A stretch of DNA of 64,000 bases from positions 29,722 to 93,721 of the forward strand of contig NMRA01000397.1 in assembly GCA_002633005.1 (NCBI GenBank), written 5' to 3'. The notes below the pieces were generated by a model, which worked only from the letters and a program-made list of their open reading frames with translations, searched no databases and was not told where the DNA came from. Source of the stretch: Phoronis australis (lineage: Eukaryota > Phoronida > Phoronidae). Both the position numbers and the translations under genes were made by a program. Position 1 is the first letter of the stretch; each line of letters starts with the position of its first letter. Below are positions 23,301 to 34,804 of this stretch, one piece after another.

Positions 23301-24613
23301 AAGAGAAGTTACGCCCTCTATTGCCAAAGCCAACAGTAATCAAAAGGCTGACTTCATCATCCATGAACAAACAGAAGCCAGTTGCTTGTTCCAGAACAGA
23401 TGTTTTGCCATTGTTCAAAGTTGATAGGCCACAGAGCAACGTCCTTCAAAAGGACAGCAATTCAAATATGTCAGTTGGTTTGCAGGTCGGTGCTCCAAGA
23501 CTTCAGACCAAAGTGGGGACGGCAACACAAACTTCCGGTGAATACGTTTTGAAGACAGCAATGCAATCTGCCTCTATTCCTGTATGCCACTCCCATAAAG
23601 GCTCTCAAGTCTCCCCGCGAGCCAAAACGAAGAAAGCCTGCAAGCGCTATCAGTCATCTGATGGTAGATGTCAAAGTTCAAAAAGAAAACACCAGTTGAC
23701 ACAAATTGATACTGTGCATAGTAGCAAGATCAAGATTCCCAGATCATCAACAAGTACAGATACCTCCACTATAAACCTGTACTCAGACTGCGCAGATTTG
23801 GACCTGCTGTCAAGTACAGACATACAAACACAGACAATGAGCCTGATGCAGGATTTGGAGGATTGTTTAGCCAGCACTATATCCACACAGACATTTGACA
23901 GTTTCTTACTGGAGAGAAACCAAACAATACAGCAGACTGCAGAGACACAAACTGCTCTCCGCCATGTTGCCAACAGCTTCATTCAAACTGATCTTCCTTT
24001 TGGCAGTGAAGAATTTGTGTCATCTTCTCCAAGCTTGAATGCCTTTCAGGACGACATCTCCTTAAATCACACTACTGAGACAAGCTTCTCTCTCTCTATG
24101 TCACCTATAGAGCCCAATAGCCGTGAGAACTGTTCTGACCTGGTGGAGATACTGCAGTCCATGGGTACACAGACCATTGACTTTGACTCTGACAACTTCC
24201 TCCATAATCCCAGTGCATCCGTTTCACTCACCAATACCGAGACTCAAACTGTTGATCTACTGGAGCAGTTTCTACGAAACATGGAAACGCAAACGCCAAT
24301 AACTGACTTTGCATTCTTTAATGCCTGTAGCAATTCAATGGGACATGACACCTGTACTGGCACACGGGAGTTTGCCTCCACTAGTACCCAGGCATATGGT
24401 ACTTCAGCGTATGACCCAGTCGCTCTCATGGATCTGGATGCTACCAGTGCCTCCACTCAGACTGTACTGAGAATGCCAGTTCATCCAAATACACAGGCCA
24501 CCAATACAGAGACGCAGACTATACTAGATGACTTTAATGACATGCTTGTTAACACATTCAGCACTTGGACGCAGACATTGGAAAACAATGCTGACACAGA
24601 GACTCAGACTTAG
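17156..24613 (+). CDS. ATMIN: ATM interactor / ASCIZ zinc-finger transcription factor
   Basis: ATMIN/ASCIZ is a nuclear zinc-finger protein that binds ATM, activates transcription of the dynein light chain LC8 (DYNLL1), and is bound by LC8 through many TQT motifs. Three coding exons were found: 17156-17358, 19408-19730 and 23200-24613 (stop TAG). Phases match: 0, then AA joined to G to give Lys. ATG 17164 is the likely start (643 codons); an upstream exon is possible because an acceptor precedes it. Finger 1 is CNVGDC with HWSFEH. Exon 2 has CPEEDC...HYLIKH, CDKCG...HLPTC and CGSC...H-H, in the order of the human protein. Exon 3 contains eleven TQT motifs and little else that is ordered. Human ATMIN is longer (about 823 residues). 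Confidence 0.92.
17400..19400. other. ATMIN intron, nothing firm seen
   Basis: AT-rich intron between the first finger exon and the second. No repeat family shared with the rest of the window was recognised. A small missing finger-linker exon could lie here. Confidence 0.4.
19408..19730 (+). CDS. ATMIN: ATMIN exon with zinc fingers 2 to 4
   Basis: Acceptor CTTCCAG, donor GTATGT, phase 0 in and 2 out. The HTLPKKYR tail matches the family's H-E-I-P-x-E-H-R end of the finger array. A separate small exon between this and the first finger cannot be excluded. Confidence 0.9.
19900..21990 (+). repeat. Old dispersed repeat family R1, longest copy
   Basis: Opposite orientation to the copies at 5.8-12.0 kb. 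It begins with TATGCACCCACATATTTCTA and ends with GTGGGCGCATTTTAATGCTC. In between, blocks such as 'ACCACTTTAAGGAT(G/A)A', 'AAATTGGCA(C/T)ATATGTT' and 'CCACCTAGTGGC(C/T)AT' recur about four times, so the element is internally reiterated. It is interrupted by the insertion at 20471-20963. Confidence 0.75.
20471..20963. mobile_element. hAT-like miniature inverted-repeat element inside R1
   Basis: Terminal inverted repeats CAGGGCTTGGAAT and ATTCCAAGCCCTG bound 493 bases that break an R1 copy. CAGGG ends are typical of hAT transposons. The flanks ATGAGATTTG and ATGGATTTG look like a damaged target duplication. The interior has CCGCGGAAACGCGG-type short palindromes and no transposase. Confidence 0.7.
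23200..24613 (+). CDS. ATMIN: ATMIN terminal exon, TQT-rich LC8-binding domain
   Basis: Acceptor TTCATAG, 470 codons then TAG. Eleven TQT triplets (TATQT, IQTQT, STQTF, ETQTA, GTQTI, ETQTV, ETQTP, STQTV, ETQTI, WTQTL and a final ETQT) plus related IQT and TQA sites. The protein ends exactly on ETQT. Confidence 0.93.
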
Positions 24614-25335
24614 TACTTTTACTAGATTATCCGTGATTGGCAAAATTTTTTCCCTTGATGCAGTGTATATCTGGTCCTTTGTCTTGCATACAGTGAATAA
24701 TGCGCTTACAAGGAAGTCGCGCATTTCTAAAGATGTGCGTGACTTTTCACCGCTTGTCCTTGTGAGCGGCTTTTACCAGGATCAAAGAGTGTGGTCTCTG
24801 TGTCGGATACAGATGTGATGACCGCCTTGTCCGGTGCGAGCAAGACCTAATTAAGTGTAATTACCTGACCATAAACTGTGGTAAAGATCTCTGCCTGTAC
24901 AAAGGGGCACATTTTCAAAATGCATTAACCAATAATTTTCTTTAAAAATGAAGGCCACGGCGACATTCAGCTGGAAAGACCGACCCCGTGTGGTTTTCGA
25001 TTTTTAAAAATCGATGGACTTATAAGCTAAAAACAACAAACATTGAGTAGGATTGAAGATAAATGACTATTTGTACTCAGTGGATTTACAAATGCTGATC
25101 AGAGTTAACAATATTGTATGGATTATTTTTTTAATGTAATGTTCTTTCAATCTCGTTTAACCAGATTTTTGACTAGGAAACAGTTGTCCTTAACTTGTGC
25201 CCACTCTTCATTTTTTGTGACTGACAAGCTAGAATAGTTAGTAGTCTATGCAACCGAAATTGTCCAGAGAGTCCAAATGTTCAGTTTGGCCATCACCATA
25301 TTTGCACTTTCGCATGTATTTATGATTTGAGTTCT

Positions 25336-25341
25336 AATAAA
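25336..25341 (+). terminator. Polyadenylation signal, likely ATMIN
   Basis: First clear AATAAA on the sense strand after the stop codon (TTCTAATAAAGATAAA). It would give a 3' untranslated region of roughly 750 bases. Confidence 0.5.
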
Positions 25342-26009
25342 GATAAAACTTGAACTAATGTCTGTGTAACTCTAATCTAGAGAGTTGAGGGATGGGTTCA
25401 CAATTAACTATACAAATTAAGTTTTGCTGGCAATCAAAATTAACCACTGTTTTGGAGCTTCAAGTGTAATAATAAACTATAAAGATATCAACACCTTCCC
25501 AGTAAGAAAAAAACAAGTAGATAGGAGTATTAAAATGAAATAACAAAAACCGGTATGAAACAATATTTGAAACCATTCCTTTTGAAAGTGTTTTATTTGA
25601 AGAGAAACACAAATTAACTTTTTAGGCATTTTGTAATATTTAAAATGTACCAAGTTAAAATTGCTCTCCGCAGACTGTAACTCTGTGCAAATGCCAGAGA
25701 AAACCAATTTGGGTCGAATAACAACCATCATTGTTGAGACAGTAGTGTTAGCTATTACCTTTCCACTTCATTAATTAGCTCAGATCTACTTCAATACAAA
25801 GGGCGAGCTGAATAGGCATCATAGAAGTTGTCTGGGACTAAGGGAATCTGACCGGTGACCACTGTAAGTGAGAAATTCTCCACATGGAATCTAGCAGATA
25901 GGTTTTAGAAATGATGTTACTACATCTCTACGACTATAAACGGGTACAATACATATGATACAAACATTAATTAAGAAAATACCTGTAAAATACAAAAAAT
26001 AACATTTTT

Positions 26010-26330
26010 ATGCACTCACATAATTATATCTGGGCGCATTATGCCATCATCTCTGTCAGTCCAGCATCCGCTGCTCTATCTCCAAAGCCTTTGATATATG
26101 TTTAAGAAATTTTGCACAAATATTCCTTTCGTGGATAAGATGGCTTAAGCAAACTTTCAGACGGATCTGACTATCGGTGTGCCCCCTAGTGGTAATTTTT
26201 ATGTTGTATCTTGAAAGGTCCTCAATGGATTTTCGTAAAATTTGGCGAATAGGTATCTATTAGTGAGGTGATGCTACCCTCTTGGATATATTCAAGGTAT
26301 TTTGCACCACCTAACGATAGTACCTTCTTG
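26010..26330 (+). repeat. Old dispersed repeat family R1, fragment
   Basis: Begins TATGCACTCACATAATTATATC-like and contains 'GTGCCCCCTAGTGGTAATTT' and 'TTTTGCACCACCTAACG'. Confidence 0.65.
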
Positions 26331-26879
26331 CAACCTTTACTACAAAGTTATCCAAGGGCAAGACCTGCTGCTGAAAGTTAATAAACGACGCATTTATTTG
26401 GGTACAGAGCACGGTCGCTGGGAATCGCTTAGAAGTGAAGTAATGGTCAATAATTCTGAGCTGGCCAAACGATAGCTTGATGCTAGCCTCCCAGCTAGCT
26501 ATATGAAGACTATAGTATACAGCTTTGTACCAAGGCTAGGTTGATGCGTAAGTATTTGTTAGGTCCTGCTTTGTATACTTTGGTAGTTATCGGGACATTG
26601 CACGGTCCCAGCACTTTAAAATCACCTCGATCCAATAAAGTAGTACTTGGTCCGAGAATTCACTGAGAAAGTGAAGAGTGTGAAACTTAAATGCAGACAT
26701 AAATTCACCGAGTTGCCTTGTCTGTTGACATTAGGTAAGCCTATATTAAGATTACACCTACTAATTGCCATATATTGACGACTCGCGTAGTTGTTTTCAA
26801 TTGATAATTCATAAAACACTAAGAGAAATTACAAAGCAGTATCACTTTGAGATAGTACCACTGTCTCAACTGACCGCAG

Positions 26880-27060
26880 TAGAGACGGCAGTAGTCCAAT
26901 AGGCCCTCCATATGCTGGAAGCTTTTTGGCGAATTGTGCCACATTGATTAAACCATCAAAGTCATATTGCTGCAACTAACATTTGCAGATAGGGGGAACC
27001 TTAGGAGAACGTTAATGTCTTAAACTCTTCCCAGCTGTAGCGTTTTGAAATCACATCGAG
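26880..27060. repeat. Second copy of the GGCGAATTGTGCC repeat block
   Basis: GGAAGCTTTTTGGCGAATTG, the following CATCAAA and 'CCTTAGGAG' blocks match 7150-7250. Confidence 0.55.
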
Positions 27061-27176
27061 GTCGACCTCCATGACAGCAAACCAATCACTAAAGCACTAC
27101 ACAGGTGATCACCAGAGTTTCCTAGTGCTCGAAACCAGGGTTGTACCCCTCATACCTGCGCAAAATGATATTGTAG

Positions 27177-30100
27177 ATGAACAAAGAAACATATCGGAAA
27201 GAAATCTTGATTACCAAGAAAGTACTTGTTCAAGTTGGAAGGAATTAAAGACATCGACAGCCTCCTACTTAAGGCAGCATGCCTTTGATGGTTTAGTGTG
27301 TGCGAGGTATGAGTTGCCGAAAGGCTTCTTGCTGCCCCTAGAAGACCATCTGTGCCACCAGTTATGGCCCAGTTCAGACAACAATTCTGCTTTAGTGGCA
27401 AGTCGTGCATTTTGCTAGATTTAGCACTTACAACTTAGTTACAAACTCATGTCTCATGGGTTTGTAGCCTTGTTTACCTTCTTGTACCTTATTTGCAAAC
27501 CTATATTTATTGACATAAAGTGGTATTATAATCTGAGAGATCAAGAGGCCTACCTTCTTGAGAGATATTATGCAACATCTGGAAGAAAATCCACTGCCAA
27601 AACCCCATTACCAGTAATCAAAATTTTGCTGCCCTACACAGGTTTACGAAGTAAAAGCACAAATGTTTTGTTGATCGATTTTCAAAATTTAAAACTACAT
27701 CAATTGAGGATAATTTTTGGTTACAAATTCCAATTTGCAACAACAAATTAAGTAATGAATTGCACGCGCAATCTTTGTGAAGGTGATTCATGTAGTTTGG
27801 TTATTATCGTGGCGAATTGTACCACCTGTATGCTTTGACATCTGTACCTGTAGTTAATAACTCCGTTATTGTAATTTCATTTTTGCACTGTAGGTATGAA
27901 GTGGCACAAAGTGAAAGACTGGCAACAATGTCTAGAGAAGTGTCCACAGAGTCTGAACCTGAAGCTGTATCTGCAACACCTGCAACGCCCCAGTTTGTTC
28001 AATGGTATTCTAGAAATTATTTTTTCATTGAATTGTGTTATTTACTTATATCTTCATCTACTATACTTGTGGCTATGACAATACATGACAAGGAATGGAA
28101 ATTTTGCGTTAGTTGAAAACTTCAAGTCAATTTTTATGAGGGTTACTAATTTAAATCAAATCATTCCAGTTTGCCATTGTTTGAAATATTAATGAACTTG
28201 CACTGATTAAGTCTTAACTGGCTTGGACTATGGACTGAATGATTGTATTTTCATCAAGATTTTGCTTCCCTAACTTTGCTCTTCATTGATTTTGAATTTA
28301 TTCTACCTTATTAACACTTGAATTATTGTGCAAATATTGTAACTTGTTTTACTGAACTGACTCTGAACTTACTCACTAAGTATTGTCCTTAAAACACTTC
28401 AAACGTAACCAAATTTTGTTTGATGTTATCTTTACAGATATGACTGTGCTACTGCTGTTGAGAAGCCTGGTACCTCAAAACTGGTCTCATCAACACCAAC
28501 TGGTTTACATCCATTGACATTACTTAGGTGTGAAACTGTTATTCAAAATGAATACTTGTACTCTACGTTACTGAATTATTTACTGACAGTGCTTTAGGAG
28601 CATGAGATGTCAAGACATAAAATTTAAAAGCCATCGGCTCATTTGACCATGTCTCTGACAATTATGAGCTTCTAAACTGCACCGATTGAAATATACCTGT
28701 TAAACGGGAACAAGGCAATCAAACATGCAAACTTTGATTCATATGTGCTGACCATTGTAACATTCGTAATAACAGTTTAATCGTAAATACAAACCACATA
28801 AAATGTATGAAATCCATGCATGTAAACCAAAGAAACAGATAAAACAAAAACCAGGGGTATGAACTAATATGACTTAATTAATATGTAAACTTTTTTAGTG
28901 ATAGTGGTCATCACTCGTTTTCCCAAGGAGCCCAGCACTAAGCTAAATGGCAACATAAAATGTATCTTTACAAGAACTATGTTCTTACATGTTATTTGTA
29001 TGTCTGATTTTTGTTCGTACCCTTGATTTGTTAGTTCGTGTGCATGACTTTTTGTTTGTACACGTCATGTTGTGGTTTGTTTGTAGGAATAAAGTGTTCT
29101 TCCTAATGATGCAGCGTTTTGTGCGTATGACTTGTATGTATGACTGCCTGGTACCCTTCTGTAATTGCTGACAAATGTTGAACTCGAGGTAAGTCTCTTT
29201 ATCTTACCTTACTTGTAAACATGGTGGTATCTGCTACCCAGCGTCGTCGTCAGCTAGGAGTCCATCTTCGTCGTGGGTTTCGACCTTGACCTAGAACCTT
29301 CTCCGATGGTATGTCTCTGAAGGCTGATCAGGCCTCCAGCCGATGCTGGGTTTGCCATTTGTTTTCTCGTTGTAACCACAGCCACACGGTTGCTTCCTCT
29401 GCTGCTCTTACAGTAGACTTGAACATATTAGCTCGCCCTCTTGATGAAATACCCAGTAGCTTCATGTTGCCTGTAATAAACCCTCGACATCCAACTTCTA
29501 TGGGAAGACAGAAGCATTTCCAACCATTGGATGCACATTCCTGTGATAGCTCTACATACTTGAGTAGTTTCCTCTCGTGAGCCTCCTGCACCCTAGTCTC
29601 CCACGGCACAGTTAACTCGATCAAGATCACTATCTTCTTGCTGTCTGGCCTTAACTGGGTTACTGCAATATGGCTCGGGAATGAACCCCTAGTAACCACA
29701 TCCGTCACTATCTTCCAGTCAGCAGCCATGCCTAGAATGCCCCGAAACCATTCCCAATCCCTGTCTTCCATGGCAGGCAGTTCCCACAATGTCTTTATGT
29801 CATAACGTGTTCTCTGCCTCCTCCACTGCTACAGCAGCCTTCCACTTTCTGCCGATAATTCACTCTCTCTGATCATCTCATCTCTCGAGTTCCTCAGAGT
29901 CAGTAATGTTCAACTTAAATGTGATTATGGCAATGGTGTATTTTTAGTGGGCTTGAGCTTTCTGGAATCTATGCAAGTGATTCTGCCTGTGACGACGAAG
30001 CTTTGAGGTATGTATCCAGGCCATTCGTTACAAGGTGATTTGAAAGTACTGGGGCCTGTTCCAAGAAGCTGACAAGTTCATTGTTTGACTTAAGTTTAAG

Positions 30101-31311
30101 ACTTGTCTTAACTTGCAAACTTTGGAACTTCCAATTTTGGTAAGTTAAGACAAAACTTATGTCAAACTTAAAATCGCTTTCTTGAATTGGTTTTGAGACA
30201 AATTTAACTTTATTTTAAAATTTTCTTAAATTTGAAATTTGTCTTAGCTAACTCAGTTCTGTATGAACGGGCCCTTGATCTTTTAAAAATTGAGAGAATT
30301 AGTCAGTGCTTATGCATTATCTTGACAACAAATTCTTTAGTATTGTAACTGATAATTGAATTGTGAAATATTTTGTGCATGTAATATACATGGTATATTC
30401 CCATAAAAATGAATTTTTCTACATGTCTGTTATGGTCAGGAATGGTGTGCATACGTTTCTCTTCTAAGCATGACTGAATTTTGCATACTCTGTATACATG
30501 CATTGTATATATTTGTGATTTGCAGAAATGTAACTAAAAGTGAATGCATCAAAAAGCAGATGGGCAGCAGTGTGTTTTCTAAGTTCTAAGTATAAAGGCC
30601 ATGTCGTACATGGTTCGGTTTCTATATATTATACCTGAATCGTGGTTAGACGATATGTGCTGAAATCCAATAAATACAGACTGACTAATGCTAAACAATT
30701 TAAGCAAGCGAAGCACTTGAACATTTGAATTTCTATATTACAGGCTAACGATTGATGTTTCTGAGGACATAGCATGCAATGACATGGACAATGACTGTAA
30801 GTGCAACATAACCATTGGGTACACATATAAATTATGAGTTATGCAATTTTTTATAAAAATACATCATTATTGTTCAATGCTGACAATGTTGATGTTTTTT
30901 GTGGAAATATATCTTCTACTGACTATTGGTCTAGTTCGGTGCGTGGACAGCTATGGATCTCGGGTTTGAGGCCCTGACAGGGCAGAAATCCTTTCACAGT
31001 AGTAACCATTAGGTTCCGCAAACTGACTAAAGAAGGCGTCATCAAGCGTTATATGCATAAAACATTTGAATTCTGAAAGAACTGTATTTAACTGTTCTCC
31101 AGTGCACATGTTGCAAGCCATGTTACTTAGTAGTTCAACTGCATTACAGGGGCCAGGTGTTGTTTCCTTTTTTAAATTTTACTGGGCAAGATCATCACGC
31201 TTTCTCTTGTTGCAGTCCAGAAAGTATCCTTGATGATGTGGATATTAGCGATGTCAGATTTGGAGATGAAGAATTTGGTGGAGAAGAAGTTGCAGGAGAT
31301 AGCATCAATAG
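27177..31311 (+). CDS. Unrecognised multi-exon gene of symmetric phase-2 exons
   Basis: I do not recognise the product. Exons are proposed at 27177-27306, 27894-27992, 28438-28527, 29948-30007, 30744-30800 (donor weak) and 31216-31311. Each is bounded by AG and GT, and each internal exon has a length divisible by three, entering and leaving in phase 2. The translation starts moderately basic (SSWKELKTSTASYLRQHAF). It becomes Ser/Glu/Ala-rich (STESEPEAVSATPATP), and ends strongly acidic (ILDDVDISDVRFGDEEFGGE), suggesting a disordered protein. A 3' exon giving VHDEVPVR and a stop near 31913 is possible. No domain seen. It is downstream of and parallel to ATMIN. The standard donor of the 30744 exon (GTAAGT at 30797) would break the phase, the main weakness of the model. 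Confidence 0.5.
29328..29870 (-). pseudogene. Retroelement endonuclease-like C-terminal fragment
   Basis: Minus-strand frame with SHIAVTQLRPDSKKIVILIE, then LTVPWETRVQEAHERK and PIEVGCRGF, ending VWLWLQRENKW. I know this pattern from C-terminal regions of invertebrate polyproteins annotated as reverse transcriptases. The LRPD...ELTVPWE spacing fits a PD-(D/E)XK nuclease core. Further upstream (about 29870-29800) a piece in another frame reads GRKWKAAVAVEEAE, a part that normally precedes it, so the copy is deleted and frameshifted. It lies in an intron of the unrecognised plus-strand gene, in antisense. Confidence 0.6.
30051..30274. mobile_element. Miniature inverted-repeat element, GGGCC(C/T)GTTC ends, copy 1
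   Basis: Ends GGGGCCTGTTCCAAGAAGCT and GTATGAACGGGCCC are inverted. The interior is full of TTAAG/CTTAA and 'GTCTTA' reiterations that fold on themselves. Second copy at 46785-46941. Confidence 0.65.
30925..30985 (+). repeat. tRNA-like (SINE-type) sequence
   Basis: TGGTCTAGTTCGG resembles a pol III A box and GGTTTGAGGCC a B box, about 35 bases apart. The arms do not fold into a convincing tRNA, so a SINE head is more likely than a gene. Confidence 0.3.
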
Positions 31312-31879
31312 GTACCGCGATGGAGATTATGATGATGCGTTGTCCACAGGATTCATGATGCAGCTGGTACACACTCAGCTGTGGACAATAGCAAATTCAT
31401 TGTTCTTATGACACCCTCCCTTCCATTTCAAATTTTATCAACGTGTCTTGCAAAGAATGTCAGCGATGTTCGGATTTCCTCTTCTGTTAAAGGCTCAACA
31501 CAGTCTTTCTACCACCTTCTCCGAAAGGTGTCGCACTTGCTCATTTGGTCATTGCATTTATTCTTCTCTGAAAATAATGAGATTTTTCACCAATTACAGA
31601 AAGGAGATATTTATCCCATCTTGTATTCTTATAATTCACTTAGATACAAGCTCATCTCACTATTAGAACAAACTGGAATTGAATTCAATAGTTGATGTCA
31701 CATCTTATTGTGCATCATTAGAGAAATGATAACCACATGAAAATCTGCGTAAAATGTAGTGGCTCCTAATTTCTTCAAGATGTAACATGACTTAGATTGT
31801 AAAGTGTAGGATGTCATATATGTTTACAAATCATAAATGCTTCTTTGAACTAGAGTTTTTGAGTTGCTTTTTCACATGT

Positions 31880-34804
31880 TTAGTGTTCATGATGAAGTAC
31901 CTGTACGTTAGTTTGACGATATGCATAAGCTTGCAGACCACGTTGAGCTGGGGTCACTGAGGCTGGACCTGTAGTAGCTGTAGCGACTGACCTCTCTTTA
32001 CTTCCTCTACCTTGTCTTATACTTACACCTCTCTTTGTTCTCCTGGCTCTCCCATATACCCTATTGAAATAAACAGGCCTTTCAAATTTCACATAAAGTC
32101 TCGAAGGTCATGAAAAGCCATGCCTAACATTGGATGTAATTTCCAAACCAAAATAAATGCTTCAAACAGGATTGGTAATGTGTGAAAATATTCTGTTTGT
32201 GACAGCATTCTATTAGCGAGGTCTCGGCCTCAGTATGTCTAAACTCTTGTCAGGTTCTATCCCATGGATAGGTGGGCGCAGGTTGTCACTGATCTATTTT
32301 AGTAGGTTTTTGGTGCAATGGTAGACTGAACACTGGTTCGAGTTACGTCTGTTTTATGCTCTGCCAGTACAAAGCCTGGACTTGTGAATCACTTTCAGCA
32401 CCTGCTACAATTGTTGGTTCAACACAGTCAAGTTGCTCAAATGGCATAACCTCATATTTCATGCATTATGTAACTTTGTATCCTTCCATGAGTCCATACA
32501 TCATTGATTTTTTCATTGTAGTGAGAAGTAAGTGAAGGTCAGCTCAATAAAACAAAAGTTGATTGCAAACCACAGATTTGTGCAAATCCCTAAATTGCTA
32601 AGTGCTTGTAGTTATAGTCATTGAAAATGTGTAACATACTTTGAAGAAAAACATGATTATTTAGATCATGATGATGCTCAATAAAATAAAAGGTTTTGAA
32701 TGCTGTTGGGACTGAATGTTCATGTTGATGCCGTGCATTAGCAGTACATCTTTCGCCACTGTGATTGGGTTTCTTTTAGTAAGCCAGTCCTTTCTAGTGG
32801 TTGCAATAGNTATGGCAAATATAAGAGAAGGTAACTTACCTCTAGGTAAACCCTGACTAGGTCTTGCGTATGGCTGAAACCTCGGAAACTGGCGGTCAAC
32901 AGCTGTGCTGGATGACTACACATAATAAATTTATTGAGGACAATATTAGTCAGTATATCTTGATAAAATTTGAAGATTGATGTGATGAGGTAAAACTTTA
33001 CCCATTAAAAAATTGCATAAACACCTCAGAAATTTTGTTGGCAAACGTAACAGCTTATAACTTCTTCAGAAATACAACAGCTGTCAAGTACGCCTGAGGT
33101 ACTTGTGCAATTTTTGGATAGACAAAATGTATTTCAACACTCAAAGTTTAGTTCACCATTCACGTTTAGAAACGTTTGAAGATGCAATTTTGTTTCTCTA
33201 CACTGCTTTTAAATCATTAACACATTAATTTAGCTTAACTCGTTAAAAACTAACATCTTAAAAACTGCAAAACGACATTTAGAAGAAATGGAAAAGAAAG
33301 ATGATATTACACGTGTTTTCCCTTGGTTCTGAAGATATTTGTTTTGGACCTATTTTATTAAACGGGTACAATAGCCTTCACGTGTTCTTTTTTGAAAAGT
33401 ACTCAATTTCAGTTTCCATGCAGTGAAATTGGGACACAGTCCCACGAAGAGTCTGGAATATATTGCTTTGCTGCTTTCTTAAAAGTTGAAATAGGAAAAA
33501 ATGACTTGTTTAGACCAGTTGGTTTACTATGATCGTGGAACTTCTCATGTGCACACCCATGAAGTAATCTTCTAATCTGTACTTTATTGCATGTACCATA
33601 ATTCATTGTGGCAAATTCCTCTATTGTGTAATGCAAGCTTTTCAACAACTATGTTGCATGTTGCACTGTCATTGGTTGTGTTATTTGTTTACAGTCTTGA
33701 TACATGTACCTGTAAGTGTAATAAAGTTTGTAACGGAGGGGGAGGTTAAAATTAAAGATCAGTGTTCTAATGCTCTAATCCCCACATTATTTCTGTCCCA
33801 CGCAAAAACTGATAACACGTGAATAAAATCAAAATTTCGTGTCGAATGTTTTTAAGCTTTTTCGTTTGTTATGGCACTAGTAAATTCATATACCTGTTGT
33901 ACTCTGGGTGTTGGTCTAAACAAACGCCGGTGCTCATCCAATACTTGTTGCTGTTGATTTCCATTACCCTGTACCGGAAATTCAAAAGTTTAATCAACTG
34001 ACAATATTACAATCTCGCTAGATTAGTAGTAATGATGCTTATTTCAGAGTCGGTGAGGTTTAACAATGAAACATTACGACGAGTACTATAATCCCACAAA
34101 TTAAAAACCTACGAACTTAAACTACAAAAACTTAACCACAAGCTAATTATACAGTACAGATAAAATACAGAACATAAACATAAATATAAAAGTAAGTGTA
34201 TCTGAGTATGTGTTACGGGGTGTGTAGACATCTGTAGCAGTTCTCACAACAGCAGTTCACAGAGAAAAAATAATCAATTAAAGCAATATATTTTCTCATT
34301 GCCGGTTACAATCACGAAAAATTATTCACCATTTTCTATTATTTTTGTACAACTGGAGAGTGGCACTCCGAGCCCGCAACGTATTTTGTCCCTAGTTGAA
34401 GTGCCTTTGTAGGCGGTCTCAACGGCGTGTAAAATTTCTCTCTCCGGCTGAGTGTGAAAATCTTTACTTGGTGAGATGCCAGTCTTGTGTCATAAAAATG
34501 TTTACTTGGTGAGATGTCAGTCTTGTGTCATAAAAATGTTTACTTGGTGAGATGCAAGTCCTGTGTCATAAGAATGTTACGTAAGCTAATGTCTTGCCGA
34601 CTCAATACGGGTGTCATTCAATAAAAGCAAAAATATTGTTAAAAGCGAGACAAAAGTTTACTTCATTGGCAATGACATATGACATGACATAAAACAAAAA
34701 TTTTCTTTATGTACGGAACGCGTCCGCGTGAGCAGTAATTTGTTTGCTACTGGAAAAGACTCGCCGGAGTTTGTTTTTGCAGTACGTGTTTCAGGGTGCT
34801 CCAT
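31880..34804 (-). CDS. Unrecognised Gln/Arg-rich protein gene, minus strand
   Basis: I do not recognise the product. Proposed exons: 34804 to about 34730 (start ATG, CpG-containing, possible donor GTACAT in phase 0), 33968-33894 (GNGNQQQQVLDEHRRLF, phase 0 both ends), 32915-32840 (TAVDRQFPRFQPYARPSQ), and a last exon 32060-31880 ending in TAA with VYGRARRTKRGVSIRQGRG and later AYAYRQTN. The first three join in phase. The last needs phase 2 where the previous leaves phase 1, so an intermediate exon is missing or a border is wrong, and an N at 32810 lies in that gap. The protein would be small, basic and without a visible domain. It converges on the plus-strand gene ending near 31.3-31.9 kb. 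Confidence 0.4.
33409..33648 (-). CDS. Open frame of unknown status
   Basis: Ends KQYIPDSSWDCVPISLHGN and contains KPTGLNKSFFPISTFKKA. The composition is protein-like, but no acceptor in the right phase links it to the surrounding minus-strand exons. It could be an alternative exon or a relic. Confidence 0.2.
   Translation of the reverse strand: MLKSLHYTIEEFATMNYGTCNKVQIRRLLHGCAHEKFHDHSKPTGLNKSFFPISTFKKAAKQYIPDSSWDCVPISLHGN
34463..34576. repeat. Three-copy tandem repeat, 38-base unit
   Basis: Units at 34463-34500, 34501-34538 and 34539-34576 begin TTTACTTGGTGAGATG and differ at a few positions. They are contiguous, with no spacers. They lie upstream (3' on the plus strand side) of the CpG-containing first exon of the minus-strand gene. 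Confidence 0.9.

Noticed and set aside
23671-23982. 103-codon minus-strand frame
   Set aside because: Shadow of the ATMIN terminal exon.
32300-32360. tRNA gene suggested by GGTGCAATGGTAGAC and GGTTCGAGTTA
   Set aside because: Boxes too close together and no closing acceptor or anticodon stem.
34463-34576. CRISPR-like array
   Set aside because: Only three contiguous units without spacers, in a eukaryotic genome.
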